DNA of 64,000 nt. Origin: Lactococcus allomyrinae. GTDB lineage: Bacteria; Bacillota; Bacilli; Lactobacillales; Streptococcaceae. The stretch is from contig NZ_CP032627.1 in the NCBI RefSeq assembly GCF_003627095.1, forward strand, positions 868,001-932,000, in the 5' to 3' direction. Under the pieces are notes generated by a model, which made no database searches, was not told where the DNA came from, and saw only the letters and a program-made list of their open reading frames with translations. Position numbers and translations under genes: made by a program. The stretch's first letter is position 1, and the number at the start of each line of letters is the position of its first letter. Positions 18,779 through 26,237 of this stretch are shown one piece after another.

Positions 18779-19534
18779 TTAGTTAGCAGGTGTGTCATCA
18801 AGGGTCCATGTAAGGTCTGCTGTATATTGAGCTGCACCAGCTACACCCGCTGGAACTGCGAGTGTTACGGCTGTATCTTTGGTTGCACCATCTTTGCCAC
18901 CAAAGTCAAGCAAGCTGTTACCTGAACCATGTCCTGCTGTTGCTCCAAGGATTGTTCCCGATTGAACACCTGGTGTCAATACTGTTGATGCTGCTGAAAT
19001 ATCGGCTGGATTTGCTGTACCAGCACCTTGAATTTCTGCATCTCCAAGTGTAATTGTTGCACCAGTAAGTGTTCCATGACCATTAGCAACAAGCCCTGCA
19101 TCTGAAGTAGTGAAGTCAGTCATTTGTACTTTTAAGTTCCATCCAGAGAATGTTCCACGGTTATCCGCAACTTGAACATAGTTTGTACGTGTGGTACCAT
19201 CGTCCAATTTTTGTGCTGCTGCATTATAAACTTCTGCTTTATTGCTGACTGGATGACTACCAAAATCAAAGCTTGATGCATAAACAATCGTCAAACCGCT
19301 ATCTGGCATTGTTGGACCTCCAGGGTTAACACCATCTGGTTCTGTAGGAGTGACGGGAGTAGTTGGATCTTGTGGGTCAACTGGTCCTGTTGTGTCGGTA
19401 CCAGGTGTGAATGTAACTTCACCTTGTGAATTGTATACTTGTGTTGTTGCAGCACTAGCAATTTGTGGCGCAATGGAAGCGGCCAAAAGTCCAAGTGTGG
19501 CTAATGAAATATATTTTACTGCTGATTTAGACAT
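18779..19534 (-). CDS. WxL domain surface protein
   Basis: A 251-residue secreted protein with signal peptide ending ASAATTQ and a mature N-terminus VYNSQGEVTFTPG. A Pro/Asp/Thr linker with PVDPQDPTTPVTP follows, then a WxL domain with motif I (GWNLKVQM) and motif II (LTWTLDDTPAN) and the family FDFGSH segment. WxL domains bind the cell wall non-covalently. It is one of four similar proteins encoded in tandem here, 47 nt before the giant WxL gene. Confidence 0.92.
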   Translation of the reverse strand: MSKSAVKYISLATLGLLAASIAPQIASAATTQVYNSQGEVTFTPGTDTTGPVDPQDPTTPVTPTEPDGVNPGGPTMPDSGLTIVYASSFDFGSHPVSNKAEVYNAAAQKLDDGTTRTNYVQVADNRGTFSGWNLKVQMTDFTTSDAGLVANGHGTLTGATITLGDAEIQGAGTANPADISAASTVLTPGVQSGTILGATAGHGSGNSLLDFGGKDGATKDTAVTLAVPAGVAGAAQYTADLTWTLDDTPAN

Positions 19535-19591
19535 GAAATTGTCCTGCCTTTCTGAGATATAAATAAGTTTTTATCGCTTACTCCTCTTGTA

Positions 19592-20350
19592 TTAAGTTGG
19601 AGTATTCGTTGGTAAATCAGATAATATCCAATTTAGTGTTGTGGTATAAGCTGCTGCATCTTTTGGTGTCGTACCAGGTACAAATAGTGTTACATCTGGG
19701 GTGAGACCATCCTTCGTAATACTAGTTTGACTTCCCCAACGAATCACCCAAGTCCCTGCACCTTCACCAGATGTAGCAAGTGCGACTTGCGTTTCTACAC
19801 CTGGAATTAAGCTGAGTACTTCTTGAGCTTTGGGAGCAGATGCTCCATTTGTAGATGCTGGAACTGGGTTTTTCAAAGAAATCGCAGAGCCGTTAAGCAC
19901 TTTATATTTCTGGGGACCTGTACCAACTTGCGTAAATTGAGAAGTTTCTACAACTTTTAAAGCCCAACCCGAAAATGTGCCACGTCTGTCTGTTACTTGG
20001 ACGTAATTGGGCGTTAAAGTCTCTGAATTAAAATACTTTTGAGCTTTCGCAAGATAGGTTTCATCTTCATTTGAGATATCGTGAGTTCCAAAATCAAAGC
20101 TTGATGCAAAATCGATTGTAAGTGGGCCATCTCCGCCAGGAGTAGGTTTTGAACCGTCTGGATTCTGTGGATCTACAGGAAGGGTAGGATCAGGTGTATT
20201 AGGATCTACAGGGGGTTGAACACCACTTCCTGTACTAAATCCAACAATTCCCTGTGAATCGTAGGTCTGTGTCGTGGCGGCGTAAGCTTTATGGGCTAAA
20301 CCCAATGAAATCAGGATGAGAGGCACGCTTAACAATGTTATTTTTTTCAC
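19592..20350 (-). CDS. WxL domain surface protein
   Basis: A 252-residue secreted protein starting at a GTG with AAGGAGGG upstream. A signal peptide (MKKITLLSVPLILISLGLA...) is followed by TYDSQGIVGFSTG, a proline-rich linker (PPVDPNTPDPTLPVDP) and a WxL domain with FDFGTH, GWALKVVE and LNWILSDLPTN. It lies 57 nt upstream of the next WxL gene in the same operon. Cell-wall association follows from the family; the binding partner is inferred to be the DUF916/DUF3324 protein of the operon. Confidence 0.92.
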   Translation of the reverse strand: MKKITLLSVPLILISLGLAHKAYAATTQTYDSQGIVGFSTGSGVQPPVDPNTPDPTLPVDPQNPDGSKPTPGGDGPLTIDFASSFDFGTHDISNEDETYLAKAQKYFNSETLTPNYVQVTDRRGTFSGWALKVVETSQFTQVGTGPQKYKVLNGSAISLKNPVPASTNGASAPKAQEVLSLIPGVETQVALATSGEGAGTWVIRWGSQTSITKDGLTPDVTLFVPGTTPKDAAAYTTTLNWILSDLPTNTPT

Positions 20351-20390
20351 AGTACCCTCCTTTTCATGTTATTGAGGTTAAGCAAATGAC

Positions 20391-21182
20391 TTAGTTCCCT
20401 GGAGCATTCGTTAATGACCAATTAAGTTGAGTCGTGTAAGCTGTCGCTTTATTGGTCCCTGCAATAACTTTAAGAGTAATTGGTGATGCTGTTGATACTG
20501 CATCATTATCAAGATGAGGGCCTCCGTTTTCTTGGTAGTCTGCGTTGCCGCCAAGACCGTAAACCCAAGTCCCCATTCCTTGATTAGTGCCTGCACCTAA
20601 AATCTTAGTTGCTGCTGTCCCTACTGTAAAACTATCAGTATTAACATAACCTGGTGTTGCTGCTGTGGTCCCCTCCGTATAGCCTTTGCTGAAAGATAGC
20701 TCTGCTCCAGTCAACTGATCTCCATCTGAATTTTGAAATTGGTCACTTTCGGCAACAGTTAAAGTCCAACCATCCCATGTTCCGCGTGTATCTGTGACTT
20801 GGACATAGTTAGGACGAGTGATATCAACGTCATTTCCATCCTTATCTTTGCTAATCCATTGAGCATGTGCATAATAAGTGGCATCATTAGATGAGATCTT
20901 CTGTGTACCAAAGCTCAAACTTGACGCAAAGTCAATAGAAAGCGCGCCACCTGTCCCTGGTGCTGGGTCTGTACCATCTGGGTTCGTTGGTCCTACTGGA
21001 ACTGTTGGATTTAATGGGTCAACTGGGCTAATCCCTGTATTATCCCCTTCTTCAAAGTTAACGTAACCATTAGACGTGTAGTCTCCACCTGTACTTGCAG
21101 CACTTACAGTACCAGCAATCATAGGTCCTACTACAAGGCATGTTGTCAATACTGATGCTGATTTCAGTAACATTTTATTCAT
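20391..21182 (-). CDS. WxL domain surface protein
   Basis: A 263-residue secreted protein with signal peptide and mature start STGGDYTSNGYVNFEEGD. A linker (PVDPLNPTVPVGPTNP) leads to a WxL domain with LSFGTQ, GWTLTVAES and LNWSLTNAPGN. AAGGAGACA precedes the ATG. It is close in sequence to the neighbour at 21228-22070, so tandem duplication is likely. Confidence 0.92.
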   Translation of the reverse strand: MNKMLLKSASVLTTCLVVGPMIAGTVSAASTGGDYTSNGYVNFEEGDNTGISPVDPLNPTVPVGPTNPDGTDPAPGTGGALSIDFASSLSFGTQKISSNDATYYAHAQWISKDKDGNDVDITRPNYVQVTDTRGTWDGWTLTVAESDQFQNSDGDQLTGAELSFSKGYTEGTTAATPGYVNTDSFTVGTAATKILGAGTNQGMGTWVYGLGGNADYQENGGPHLDNDAVSTASPITLKVIAGTNKATAYTTQLNWSLTNAPGN

Positions 21183-21227
21183 GAGTTGTCTCCTTTTAAA
21201 TAATCCTATTTTTAATCTGATATGATT

Positions 21228-22070
21228 TTATTGACTGACTGCAGATGTGTTACCTGACCAATCATTGCCTGGTACTGCTTGGAGACTCCAATATAAATCT
21301 GTCGTATAAGCTGCTGCTTTTTCTACCAAACCTGATGGAACGGTTAAACTAATTGCTGATTTTGTCGCAACTTTGGATTGGTCTGAGGTGTTTGCAGTAT
21401 CTACTGATGCTGCATCATACGCATCTACATCACCAAAGTTGTAAAGCCAAGTTCCTGCTCCTTCATTTTCAGCTGCTGAAACAAGTTTAGTCGCTACACC
21501 TGGTGTGAGTGAACCTGAGGTCACAACATCACTTGGTGTACCTGAGGTAATTCCGTTCCCACCTACAATTGTTCCACCAGTGAAGTTAATTTGTGCTCCA
21601 GTAAGTGCATAACCTGCATCTGAAGAACTACCAGAGCTCAAGTGAAGATCTGAGGCTTGGGTCAAGGTCAACGTCCAGCCTGCCAGATCTCCTGATTGGT
21701 CAGTTACTTGCGCGTAGTTGGGTACGATTTTAGTCGCATCATCTTTATCTACTACCATGTCAGGGTGAGCATAATAAGTTTGTGCTTGTGTAGAGATTGA
21801 TTGTGTACCGAAGTAAAGTGTTGAACCATAGTCAACTGTCAAGTTCCCTGGTGCTCCTGGGGTGCCTGGATCCACGGGAGTGACGGGATTCGTTGGATCA
21901 GTGGGGTCAAGGGGGTCTACTGGCCCTGTACCTGCTTGCAAAGTAAGGTTGGCACTAGAAGTATAGTCACCACCAGTAGTCGTTGCTGCACCTGCGGTAG
22001 AAATAAGCACTGGTCCTGCAATTAAAACTGTTGCTAATAGTGCTGAAGATTTTAATACTAATTTGTTCAT
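21228..22070 (-). CDS. WxL domain surface protein
   Basis: A 280-residue secreted protein and the first WxL gene after the LPxTG gene. Signal peptide (MNKLVLKSSALLATVLIAGP...), mature start TTTGGDYTSSANLTLQAG, an extended PVDPLDPTDPTNPVTPVDP linker, and a WxL domain with LYFGTQ, GWTLTLTQ and LYWSLQAVPGND. Its signal peptide is nearly the same as that of its downstream neighbour. AAGGAGAAA precedes the ATG. Confidence 0.92.
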   Translation of the reverse strand: MNKLVLKSSALLATVLIAGPVLISTAGAATTTGGDYTSSANLTLQAGTGPVDPLDPTDPTNPVTPVDPGTPGAPGNLTVDYGSTLYFGTQSISTQAQTYYAHPDMVVDKDDATKIVPNYAQVTDQSGDLAGWTLTLTQASDLHLSSGSSSDAGYALTGAQINFTGGTIVGGNGITSGTPSDVVTSGSLTPGVATKLVSAAENEGAGTWLYNFGDVDAYDAASVDTANTSDQSKVATKSAISLTVPSGLVEKAAAYTTDLYWSLQAVPGNDWSGNTSAVSQ

Positions 22071-22155
22071 TAACTGTTTCTCCTTAAATGTTAATCCATT
22101 AGAAATAAATTATTTTTCAAATGGTGAGTAATAAAACTTTGGCTTTAGTATTTTC

Positions 22156-22467
22156 CTATATGGCTTCCCTCCTTTTATGCTTTTTATAAACTGTAATGAG
22201 GAATAAAAGAATCATTCCTGCAAAACTTGTTATAACTGAAGAATTTGTTGCATCTCCCGTTTTGGGAAGAATACTTTGCTCCTTAGGAAGAGTTGGTTTA
22301 GATTCCGCAGGAGCAACATTCTCACCACTTGAGGACGGGGGCGTTGTCCAAACACCTGTAAACCCTACACGGCCTTGCGTGTTATACTTTGTTTCGGCTG
22401 CGTGAGCATAAACTGTAGGCATCATTAAAAGCAACAGAAGCAATGCAAATAAATGTTTTTTGTTCAT
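22156..22467 (-). CDS. Small LPxTG-anchored csc protein (CscD-like)
   Basis: This 103-residue protein has a signal peptide (MNKKHLFALLLLLLMMPTVYAHA), a short mature stretch KYNTQGRVGFTG, a Ser/Pro linker, and a C-terminal LPKTG sortase signal followed by a hydrophobic helix and KKHKRREAI. Sortase should attach it covalently to peptidoglycan. Small LPxTG proteins of this kind are a usual component of csc clusters. Its mature N-terminus YNTQGRVGF matches the Y-x-S-x-G-x-V-x-F start of the WxL proteins downstream, which is unusual to see so clearly. It is the first gene of the operon. Confidence 0.88.
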   Translation of the reverse strand: MNKKHLFALLLLLLMMPTVYAHAAETKYNTQGRVGFTGVWTTPPSSSGENVAPAESKPTLPKEQSILPKTGDATNSSVITSFAGMILLFLITVYKKHKRREAI

Positions 22468-22547
22468 TCTTTCTCCTTATATAGTATTGCTAAAAATATA
22501 GCCAAAATCATTAAAATACTAAATTCTTTATTAACTAGGTAGTCGAT

Positions 22548-22560
22548 ACAAATTGTATAA
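22548..22560. promoter_or_regulatory. Palindrome in the csc operon leader
   Basis: ATACAAATTGTAT is a 13-nt dyad 81-93 nt upstream of the LPxTG gene start, downstream of the predicted promoter. It could be an operator for a csc regulator, such as the divergent TetR-like protein. Confidence 0.4.
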
Positions 22561-22589
22561 TTCCAGAAGATAAATTAGTATTTAGGATT

Positions 22590-22618
22590 TATATAACATC
22601 GCTCATACTTCAGTACAA
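22590..22618 (-). promoter_or_regulatory. Predicted promoter of the csc/WxL operon
   Basis: On the minus strand TTGTAC (22613-22618), a 17-nt spacer and TATATA (22590-22595) form a plausible sigma-A promoter that would transcribe the LPxTG gene and the WxL genes behind it. The leader is about 115 nt. Confidence 0.5.
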
Positions 22619-23053
22619 ATTATGATAAAAAATATTTTTTATTATTTGCAATATAAAACCTTAAAATAAAATATTTTTAATCTTTGTAATCGTTTTGCTA
22701 CGTTATATGTATTTATTAAAACACATTTCTATTAGTTTACAAACAATAATGAAATAATTTAAAATTGATTACTTCCGTTAATTATACCCATTTCATTAAG
22801 AGATTAAGGCTTTTTTGTGTAAAATATTATCAATACAATCTTTTTTTGAGTTATTAATACATGATTTTAGTTTATTTAAAACAAACTAATCCACGTTAAT
22901 ACTATTTTTTATTAGTTTTCTAATTGGGGTAGTAAAAAACACTCTAAAAAATAAAGTGATTGGTTCAATAATTTTACTAATATTTACTTTCATTTTGACA
23001 AAATAACTATTAAAATAAAGTAATTGAAATATATTTTAGATAGGAGGAGCCCT
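22619..23053. other. AT-rich divergent intergenic region
   Basis: About 435 nt between the csc promoter and the TetR-like gene contain no convincing ORF. The region is extremely A/T-rich. A TTGACA box occurs at 22995-23000 on the plus strand, but I find no matching -10 at a good distance. It probably holds regulatory sites for one or both flanking transcripts. Confidence 0.4.
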
Positions 23054-23623
23054 ATGGCAAAAGATACCAAGCAAATTGTTATTCAGGCTTTACTTAATAT
23101 TATGTCCGAAAACGGCATACTCAACTTAGAAGAAATAACTCGTAGAACTGGGGTTACTCGTAATACAATACAAAAAAATTTTAACAATCAGGGAATTGAT
23201 GGTATTTTCGATTTCATTTATTCACAGATTTTAACTGAAATTAATGATCGGCTTTTCCAGCATGACCCAAATGAACTCCCCATTGAGATTTTCGCAGATA
23301 TCGTTCTAAATATATTATGGAAACATCGCGATGTGATTCGTATTTTATCAATTTCAGATCGACTTCATCAGGCTATAATACAATTTACAGAATTGTCTTT
23401 CCCTTGGATAAAGAAACGTTATGAACTTCTTGTAAAAATTAACAATCTTTCTCCAATTATTTCACCTAAAAAACTATATTCTCTTTGGAATAATCATTTC
23501 TTTGGGATAATATCTATTTGGTTAAGCGAACAGTATCCTGTAAAACCTTGCGTTTTTAAACCTAAATTTTGCTTTTTAATAAGGACTTCAATGTATGATT
23601 TAATCTATAAAGACATCAAGTAA
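23054..23623 (+). CDS. TetR-family-like transcriptional regulator
   Basis: The 189-residue protein begins MAKDTKQIVIQALLNIMSEN at 23054, behind an excellent AGGAGGAG site. Its first ~55 residues look like a TetR HTH (LEEITRRTGVTRNTIQKNFN), and the rest is a helical domain of TetR size without a recognisable ligand motif. It is divergent from the csc/WxL operon across an AT-rich region, so control of that operon is a reasonable inference but is not shown by the sequence. It is the first of only two clear protein genes on the plus strand. Confidence 0.65.
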   Translation: MAKDTKQIVIQALLNIMSENGILNLEEITRRTGVTRNTIQKNFNNQGIDGIFDFIYSQILTEINDRLFQHDPNELPIEIFADIVLNILWKHRDVIRILSISDRLHQAIIQFTELSFPWIKKRYELLVKINNLSPIISPKKLYSLWNNHFFGIISIWLSEQYPVKPCVFKPKFCFLIRTSMYDLIYKDIK

Positions 23624-23648
23624 TCAATGAAATGGATATCAATTGATT

Positions 23649-23687
23649 AATAATCAGGAATAAATTTAGAACCTATTCCTGATTATT
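23649..23687 (+). terminator. Terminator after the TetR-like gene
   Basis: AATAATCAGGAATA, an 11-nt loop and TATTCCTGATTATT, followed by TTT, give a 14-bp stem directly after the TetR-like stop. Confidence 0.85.
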
Positions 23688-23783
23688 TTTGATTTTATTA
23701 GATAATTTTTGAACAATTGAAAATGTTATATTTCATACTACTGACTTTTTTAGAAGTACCGTTTCCAGTTATCATACCTCTAC

Positions 23784-23823
23784 AAAAAAACAGTGCATAA
23801 AATACCTTATGCACTGTTTTTTT
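23784..23823. terminator. Strong bidirectional terminator-like hairpin
   Basis: AAAAAAACAGTGCATAA (17 nt), a 6-nt loop and its exact complement ending in T7. The A/T tails on both sides allow termination in either direction between the convergent TetR-like and rplL transcripts. Confidence 0.85.
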
Positions 23824-23904
23824 GCATCTATTCAGTCCATTATTAAGTAATAGATAACTTCTTAACTTAAATATATGAATAGTTCTTTTTTTATAAAAAA
23901 TGAA

Positions 23905-23934
23905 AAAAGTCTACTAAATTTTTAGTAGACTTTT
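23905..23934 (-). terminator. Terminator of rplJ-rplL
   Basis: A 14-bp stem AAAAGTCTACTAAA with its complement and a 2-nt loop lies 50 nt after the rplL stop. On the minus strand it ends in a T-run. Confidence 0.85.
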
Positions 23935-23983
23935 GTTAGAAATGCTAAAAATATTTCTAGCTTATTCAAATTGATAATAATTT

Positions 23984-24349
23984 TTATTTAAGGTTAACTG
24001 AAGCACCAGCTGCTTCAAGTTTTTCTTTGATTTCGTTAGCTTCTGCTTCAGAAACACCTTCTTTAACAAGTGCAGGTGCACCGTCAACAAGTTCTTTAGC
24101 TTCTTTAAGACCAAGACCTGTGATACCACGAACTTCTTTGATAACTGCAACTTTCTTATCGCCTGCTCCAGTCAATTCAACGTCAAATGAATCTTTAGTA
24201 GCTGCTGCTTCACCAGCACCTGCTACTGCTGCTACAGGAGCTGCTGCAGTTACGTCAAATTTTTCTTCAATTGCTTTTACGAGTTCTGAAAGTTCAAGGA
24301 TTGTAGCTGTTTCAAGTTCAGCAACGATGTTTTCAATGTTCAATGCCAT
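23984..24349 (-). CDS. rplL: 50S ribosomal protein L7/L12
   Basis: The 121-residue protein has the acidic N-terminal dimerisation part ([20 protein letters not shown]), an Ala/Gly hinge and the conserved C-terminal domain ([20 protein letters not shown]). It forms the ribosomal stalk with L10 and recruits translation GTPases. TAGGAGA precedes the ATG. It follows rplJ, and a hairpin lies in the gap. Confidence 0.98.
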   Translation of the reverse strand: MALNIENIVAELETATILELSELVKAIEEKFDVTAAAPVAAVAGAGEAAATKDSFDVELTGAGDKKVAVIKEVRGITGLGLKEAKELVDGAPALVKEGVSEAEANEIKEKLEAAGASVNLK

Positions 24350-24399
24350 TTTAATATTCTCCTATTAATTTTTTATTTTGTTGCGTAAATCCGCCGATT

Positions 24400-24421
24400 A
24401 TTTGTTGCTTGAGCAACAAAT
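24400..24421. other. Hairpin between rplJ and rplL
   Basis: ATTTGTTGC-TTGA-GCAACAAAT is a 9-bp stem in the rplJ-rplL gap. With no poly-U after it, it probably works in mRNA processing or in setting the L12:L10 ratio rather than as a full terminator. Confidence 0.55.
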
Positions 24422-24430
24422 AGCCTATCA

Positions 24431-24946
24431 TTAAGCTGCTGACTCTTCTTTTTCCGCAACTGCTTTGACTGCAAGGGCCACGTTGCGAACTGGTGCTTGA
24501 AGCACTGAGAGAAGCATTGAAAGAAGACCTTCGCGACTTGGAAGAGACGCAATAGCTTGAATTTCTTCTTTTGAAGAAACTTTACCTTCAATTACACCAG
24601 CTTTGATTTCAAGATTTTCAGCTTCTTTCGCGAAGTCAGCCAAAACTTTTGCAGGTGCTACAACATCTTCGTTAGAAAATGCTACTGCTGATGGGCCTGA
24701 GAAAGCTTCTGATAAACCTTCAAGACCAGCTTTTTCAGCTGCACGACGCAAGATTGAGTTTTTAACCACTTTGAATTCAACGCCAGCTTCACGGAGTTGT
24801 TTACGAAGTTGAGTATCTTGATCAACTGTCAAACCACGTGAATCTGCAACAACGATAGATGCTGCATCAGCCATTTTTTTTGTGTAAACATCAACCAATT
24901 CTGCTTTCTTAGCAATTGTTGCTTCATTTACTTTGTAATCGCTCAT
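24431..24946 (-). CDS. rplJ: 50S ribosomal protein L10
   Basis: The 171-residue L10 begins [20 protein letters not shown] at the ATG 24946, with GGAGGT upstream. The central motif [20 protein letters not shown] and the helical C-terminus match the family. It anchors L7/L12 dimers to the ribosome. A longer upstream in-frame reading (MIIELSM...) falls inside the L10 leader and is not coding. Expression is expected to be autoregulated through the leader. Confidence 0.97.
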   Translation of the reverse strand: MSDYKVNEATIAKKAELVDVYTKKMADAASIVVADSRGLTVDQDTQLRKQLREAGVEFKVVKNSILRRAAEKAGLEGLSEAFSGPSAVAFSNEDVVAPAKVLADFAKEAENLEIKAGVIEGKVSSKEEIQAIASLPSREGLLSMLLSVLQAPVRNVALAVKAVAEKEESAA

Positions 24947-25040
24947 TTTTTTACCTCCATATTTTATTGTCGGGCATAAAAAAACTATGCCGACCATAGA
25001 CATAGAGAGTTCAATTATCATTTTTTACTGTGATATTTGT

Positions 25041-25085
25041 CCTCGGTAGGAATATTATGACATACGTCCCCTACTGTCTTCGGTC
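25041..25085 (-). ncRNA. L10 leader (autoregulatory mRNA element)
   Basis: Minus-strand segments GACCGAAGACAGTAGGGG (about 25068-25085) and the downstream TCCTACCGAGG (about 25041-25051) are the hallmark of the L10 leader, the mRNA site bound by L10(L12)4 for feedback control. It lies between the promoter and rplJ. Confidence 0.85.
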
Positions 25086-25106
25086 AGTTCTTTTAGAACC
25101 TTTAAC

Positions 25107-25135
25107 AGTATAGCAAAATTTTCATAGATTTGCAA
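25107..25135 (-). promoter_or_regulatory. rplJL promoter
   Basis: On the minus strand TTGCAA (25130-25135), exactly 17 nt and TATACT (25107-25112) lie just upstream of the L10 leader. Confidence 0.85.
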
Positions 25136-25170
25136 GAGAAAATTTAAGAAATTTTATTTTTTAAAATCAT

Positions 25171-25362
25171 TCAAGCAATACTTTTTTCCTTTTTGAAGAA
25201 ATGTAAATTTTTTATTTTACTCATCTCTTGCTCCTGCTTTTTTGTTTTTTTTATCTCTTTTTCATCAAGTTTTACGGAAATCCAGAGGACTAATTCATAC
25301 AATAGTGCAAAAACTACCCCAATTCCTAAAATCGGTAAAATATCTTTTATCCAAGTTATCAT
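25171..25362 (-). CDS. Small single-span membrane protein, unknown
   Basis: A 63-residue ORF with one hydrophobic segment (LPILGIGVVFALLYELVLWI) and a lysine-rich tail. It starts 6 nt after the hdiR stop with only a modest GAG-type ribosome site, so translational coupling is likely. No family recognised. It may be real because the space fits and the composition is membrane-like, but it could be chance. Confidence 0.45.
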   Translation of the reverse strand: MITWIKDILPILGIGVVFALLYELVLWISVKLDEKEIKKTKKQEQEMSKIKNLHFFKKEKSIA

Positions 25363-25368
25363 TTACTC

Positions 25369-26124
25369 TTAGTCCTCAATCTGTGCTTCTTCAATTTCTT
25401 CAAAATGATCCACAACTGGCCCAATAATACGAAAATTATCTGCCTGTCCTAGATAAAAATCTTTATATTGTGGGTCTGGATTGAGTGAATGAATTCTAAA
25501 GCAATCTTTTTCTTCAAAAACTTGTTTAATGTAAAGTTGCTCTTCTCCCAAATCCCCTTCAGCGATTGCATAGATATCACCGCTACGACCAAAACCAGTA
25601 TGTAAAAATGTTGCGATAGAGAAATTAGGAAACTTAGGCTCCATAGATTCTCCTTTAACTCGTGCAGCACCATCATAACGAGAAAGGGGTATAGTAGTAT
25701 AAGCTTTATAATACCCTCCAGTGTTATTGACAGAGTTTCCCGTTCCTGCTGACAACTCTTCATCTTCAACTATCGCATAATAAAGTGAATTCCGAGAATA
25801 AGTTTTTAACTCGATAATATTTGATTTATTTTGCTCAATCAAAAAATCAGTAAAATTAATGACAGATTCCTGCTGTTCCTCTGTCAGCAAACGATAATTT
25901 TTTAATAGCTGTTTTTCGGTAGAATAATCAGTTTTTTTGATGAGTTCTTCGATAGATAACTCATAAATTTCTGACAATTTTGCCAATAATTCTAGTGTTG
26001 GATTGCTCTCTTTTTGTTCCCAAAGGACATAGGCACTTTGTTTCATACCAAGTTGTTCAGCAAGCTGGCTCTGAGTAAGCTTTGCATTTATTCGAAGTTG
26101 CTTAAGATTTTTCCCAAAGTTCAT
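25369..26124 (-). CDS. hdiR: LexA-like self-cleaving repressor (HdiR type)
   Basis: A 251-residue fusion of an Xre HTH (about 5-60, KLTQSQLAEQLGMKQSAYVL) to an S24 LexA-type peptidase. The autocleavage site is Ala126-Gly127 (ELSAGTGN), the nucleophile is Ser160 (KGESMEP) and the general base is Lys200 (LYIKQVF). In Lactococcus, HdiR is the DNA-damage responsive repressor that cleaves itself. Its own promoter is consensus and lies between two operator-like dyads, so autoregulation is very likely. It follows the ABC exporter genes but is separated from them by a terminator. Confidence 0.93.
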   Translation of the reverse strand: MNFGKNLKQLRINAKLTQSQLAEQLGMKQSAYVLWEQKESNPTLELLAKLSEIYELSIEELIKKTDYSTEKQLLKNYRLLTEEQQESVINFTDFLIEQNKSNIIELKTYSRNSLYYAIVEDEELSAGTGNSVNNTGGYYKAYTTIPLSRYDGAARVKGESMEPKFPNFSIATFLHTGFGRSGDIYAIAEGDLGEEQLYIKQVFEEKDCFRIHSLNPDPQYKDFYLGQADNFRIIGPVVDHFEEIEEAQIED

Positions 26125-26138
26125 TACTCAGCCCCTTT

Positions 26139-26207
26139 TATCAGTTTTTCTTATATTATATTCTAATATTTCTACTTTGTCAATATAAAATATCAGTTTT
26201 TCTGATA
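26139..26207 (-). promoter_or_regulatory. hdiR promoter with two operator dyads
   Basis: A perfect TTGACA (26178-26183)-17-TATAAT (26155-26160) promoter is bracketed by TATCAGTTTTTCTGATA (26191-26207, perfect dyad) upstream and TATCAGTTTTTCTTATA (26139-26155, one arm degenerate) downstream. The layout fits an autorepressed promoter. Confidence 0.85.
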
Positions 26208-26211
26208 AAAA

Positions 26212-26235
26212 ATTTCTGTCAGTACTGACAGAAAT
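26212..26235 (-). terminator. 24-nt perfect palindrome acting as terminator of the ABC exporter operon
   Basis: ATTTCTGTCAGTACTGACAGAAAT is a perfect palindrome 2 nt after the ABC gene stop at 26238, and on the minus strand it is followed by T6. It is the longest copy of a word that recurs inside coding genes across the window. Confidence 0.75.
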
Positions 26236-26237
26236 CA

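Noticed and set aside
18779-22070. Pro/Asp/Thr-rich repeated linkers as a CRISPR-like array or tandem DNA repeat
   Set aside because: They are in-frame protein linkers of separate WxL genes with no constant spacer or repeat length.
22990-23024. TTGACA at 22995-23000 as the promoter of the TetR-like gene
   Set aside because: No acceptable -10 occurs 16-18 nt downstream.
24964-24996. GTCGGGCATA/TATGCCGAC hairpin as an attenuator terminator before rplJ
   Set aside because: No U-run follows on the coding strand; it is more likely part of the leader.
24947-25021. Extension of rplJ (MIIELSM...)
   Set aside because: It lies in the L10 leader; GGAGGT and the conserved L10 N-terminus mark 24946.
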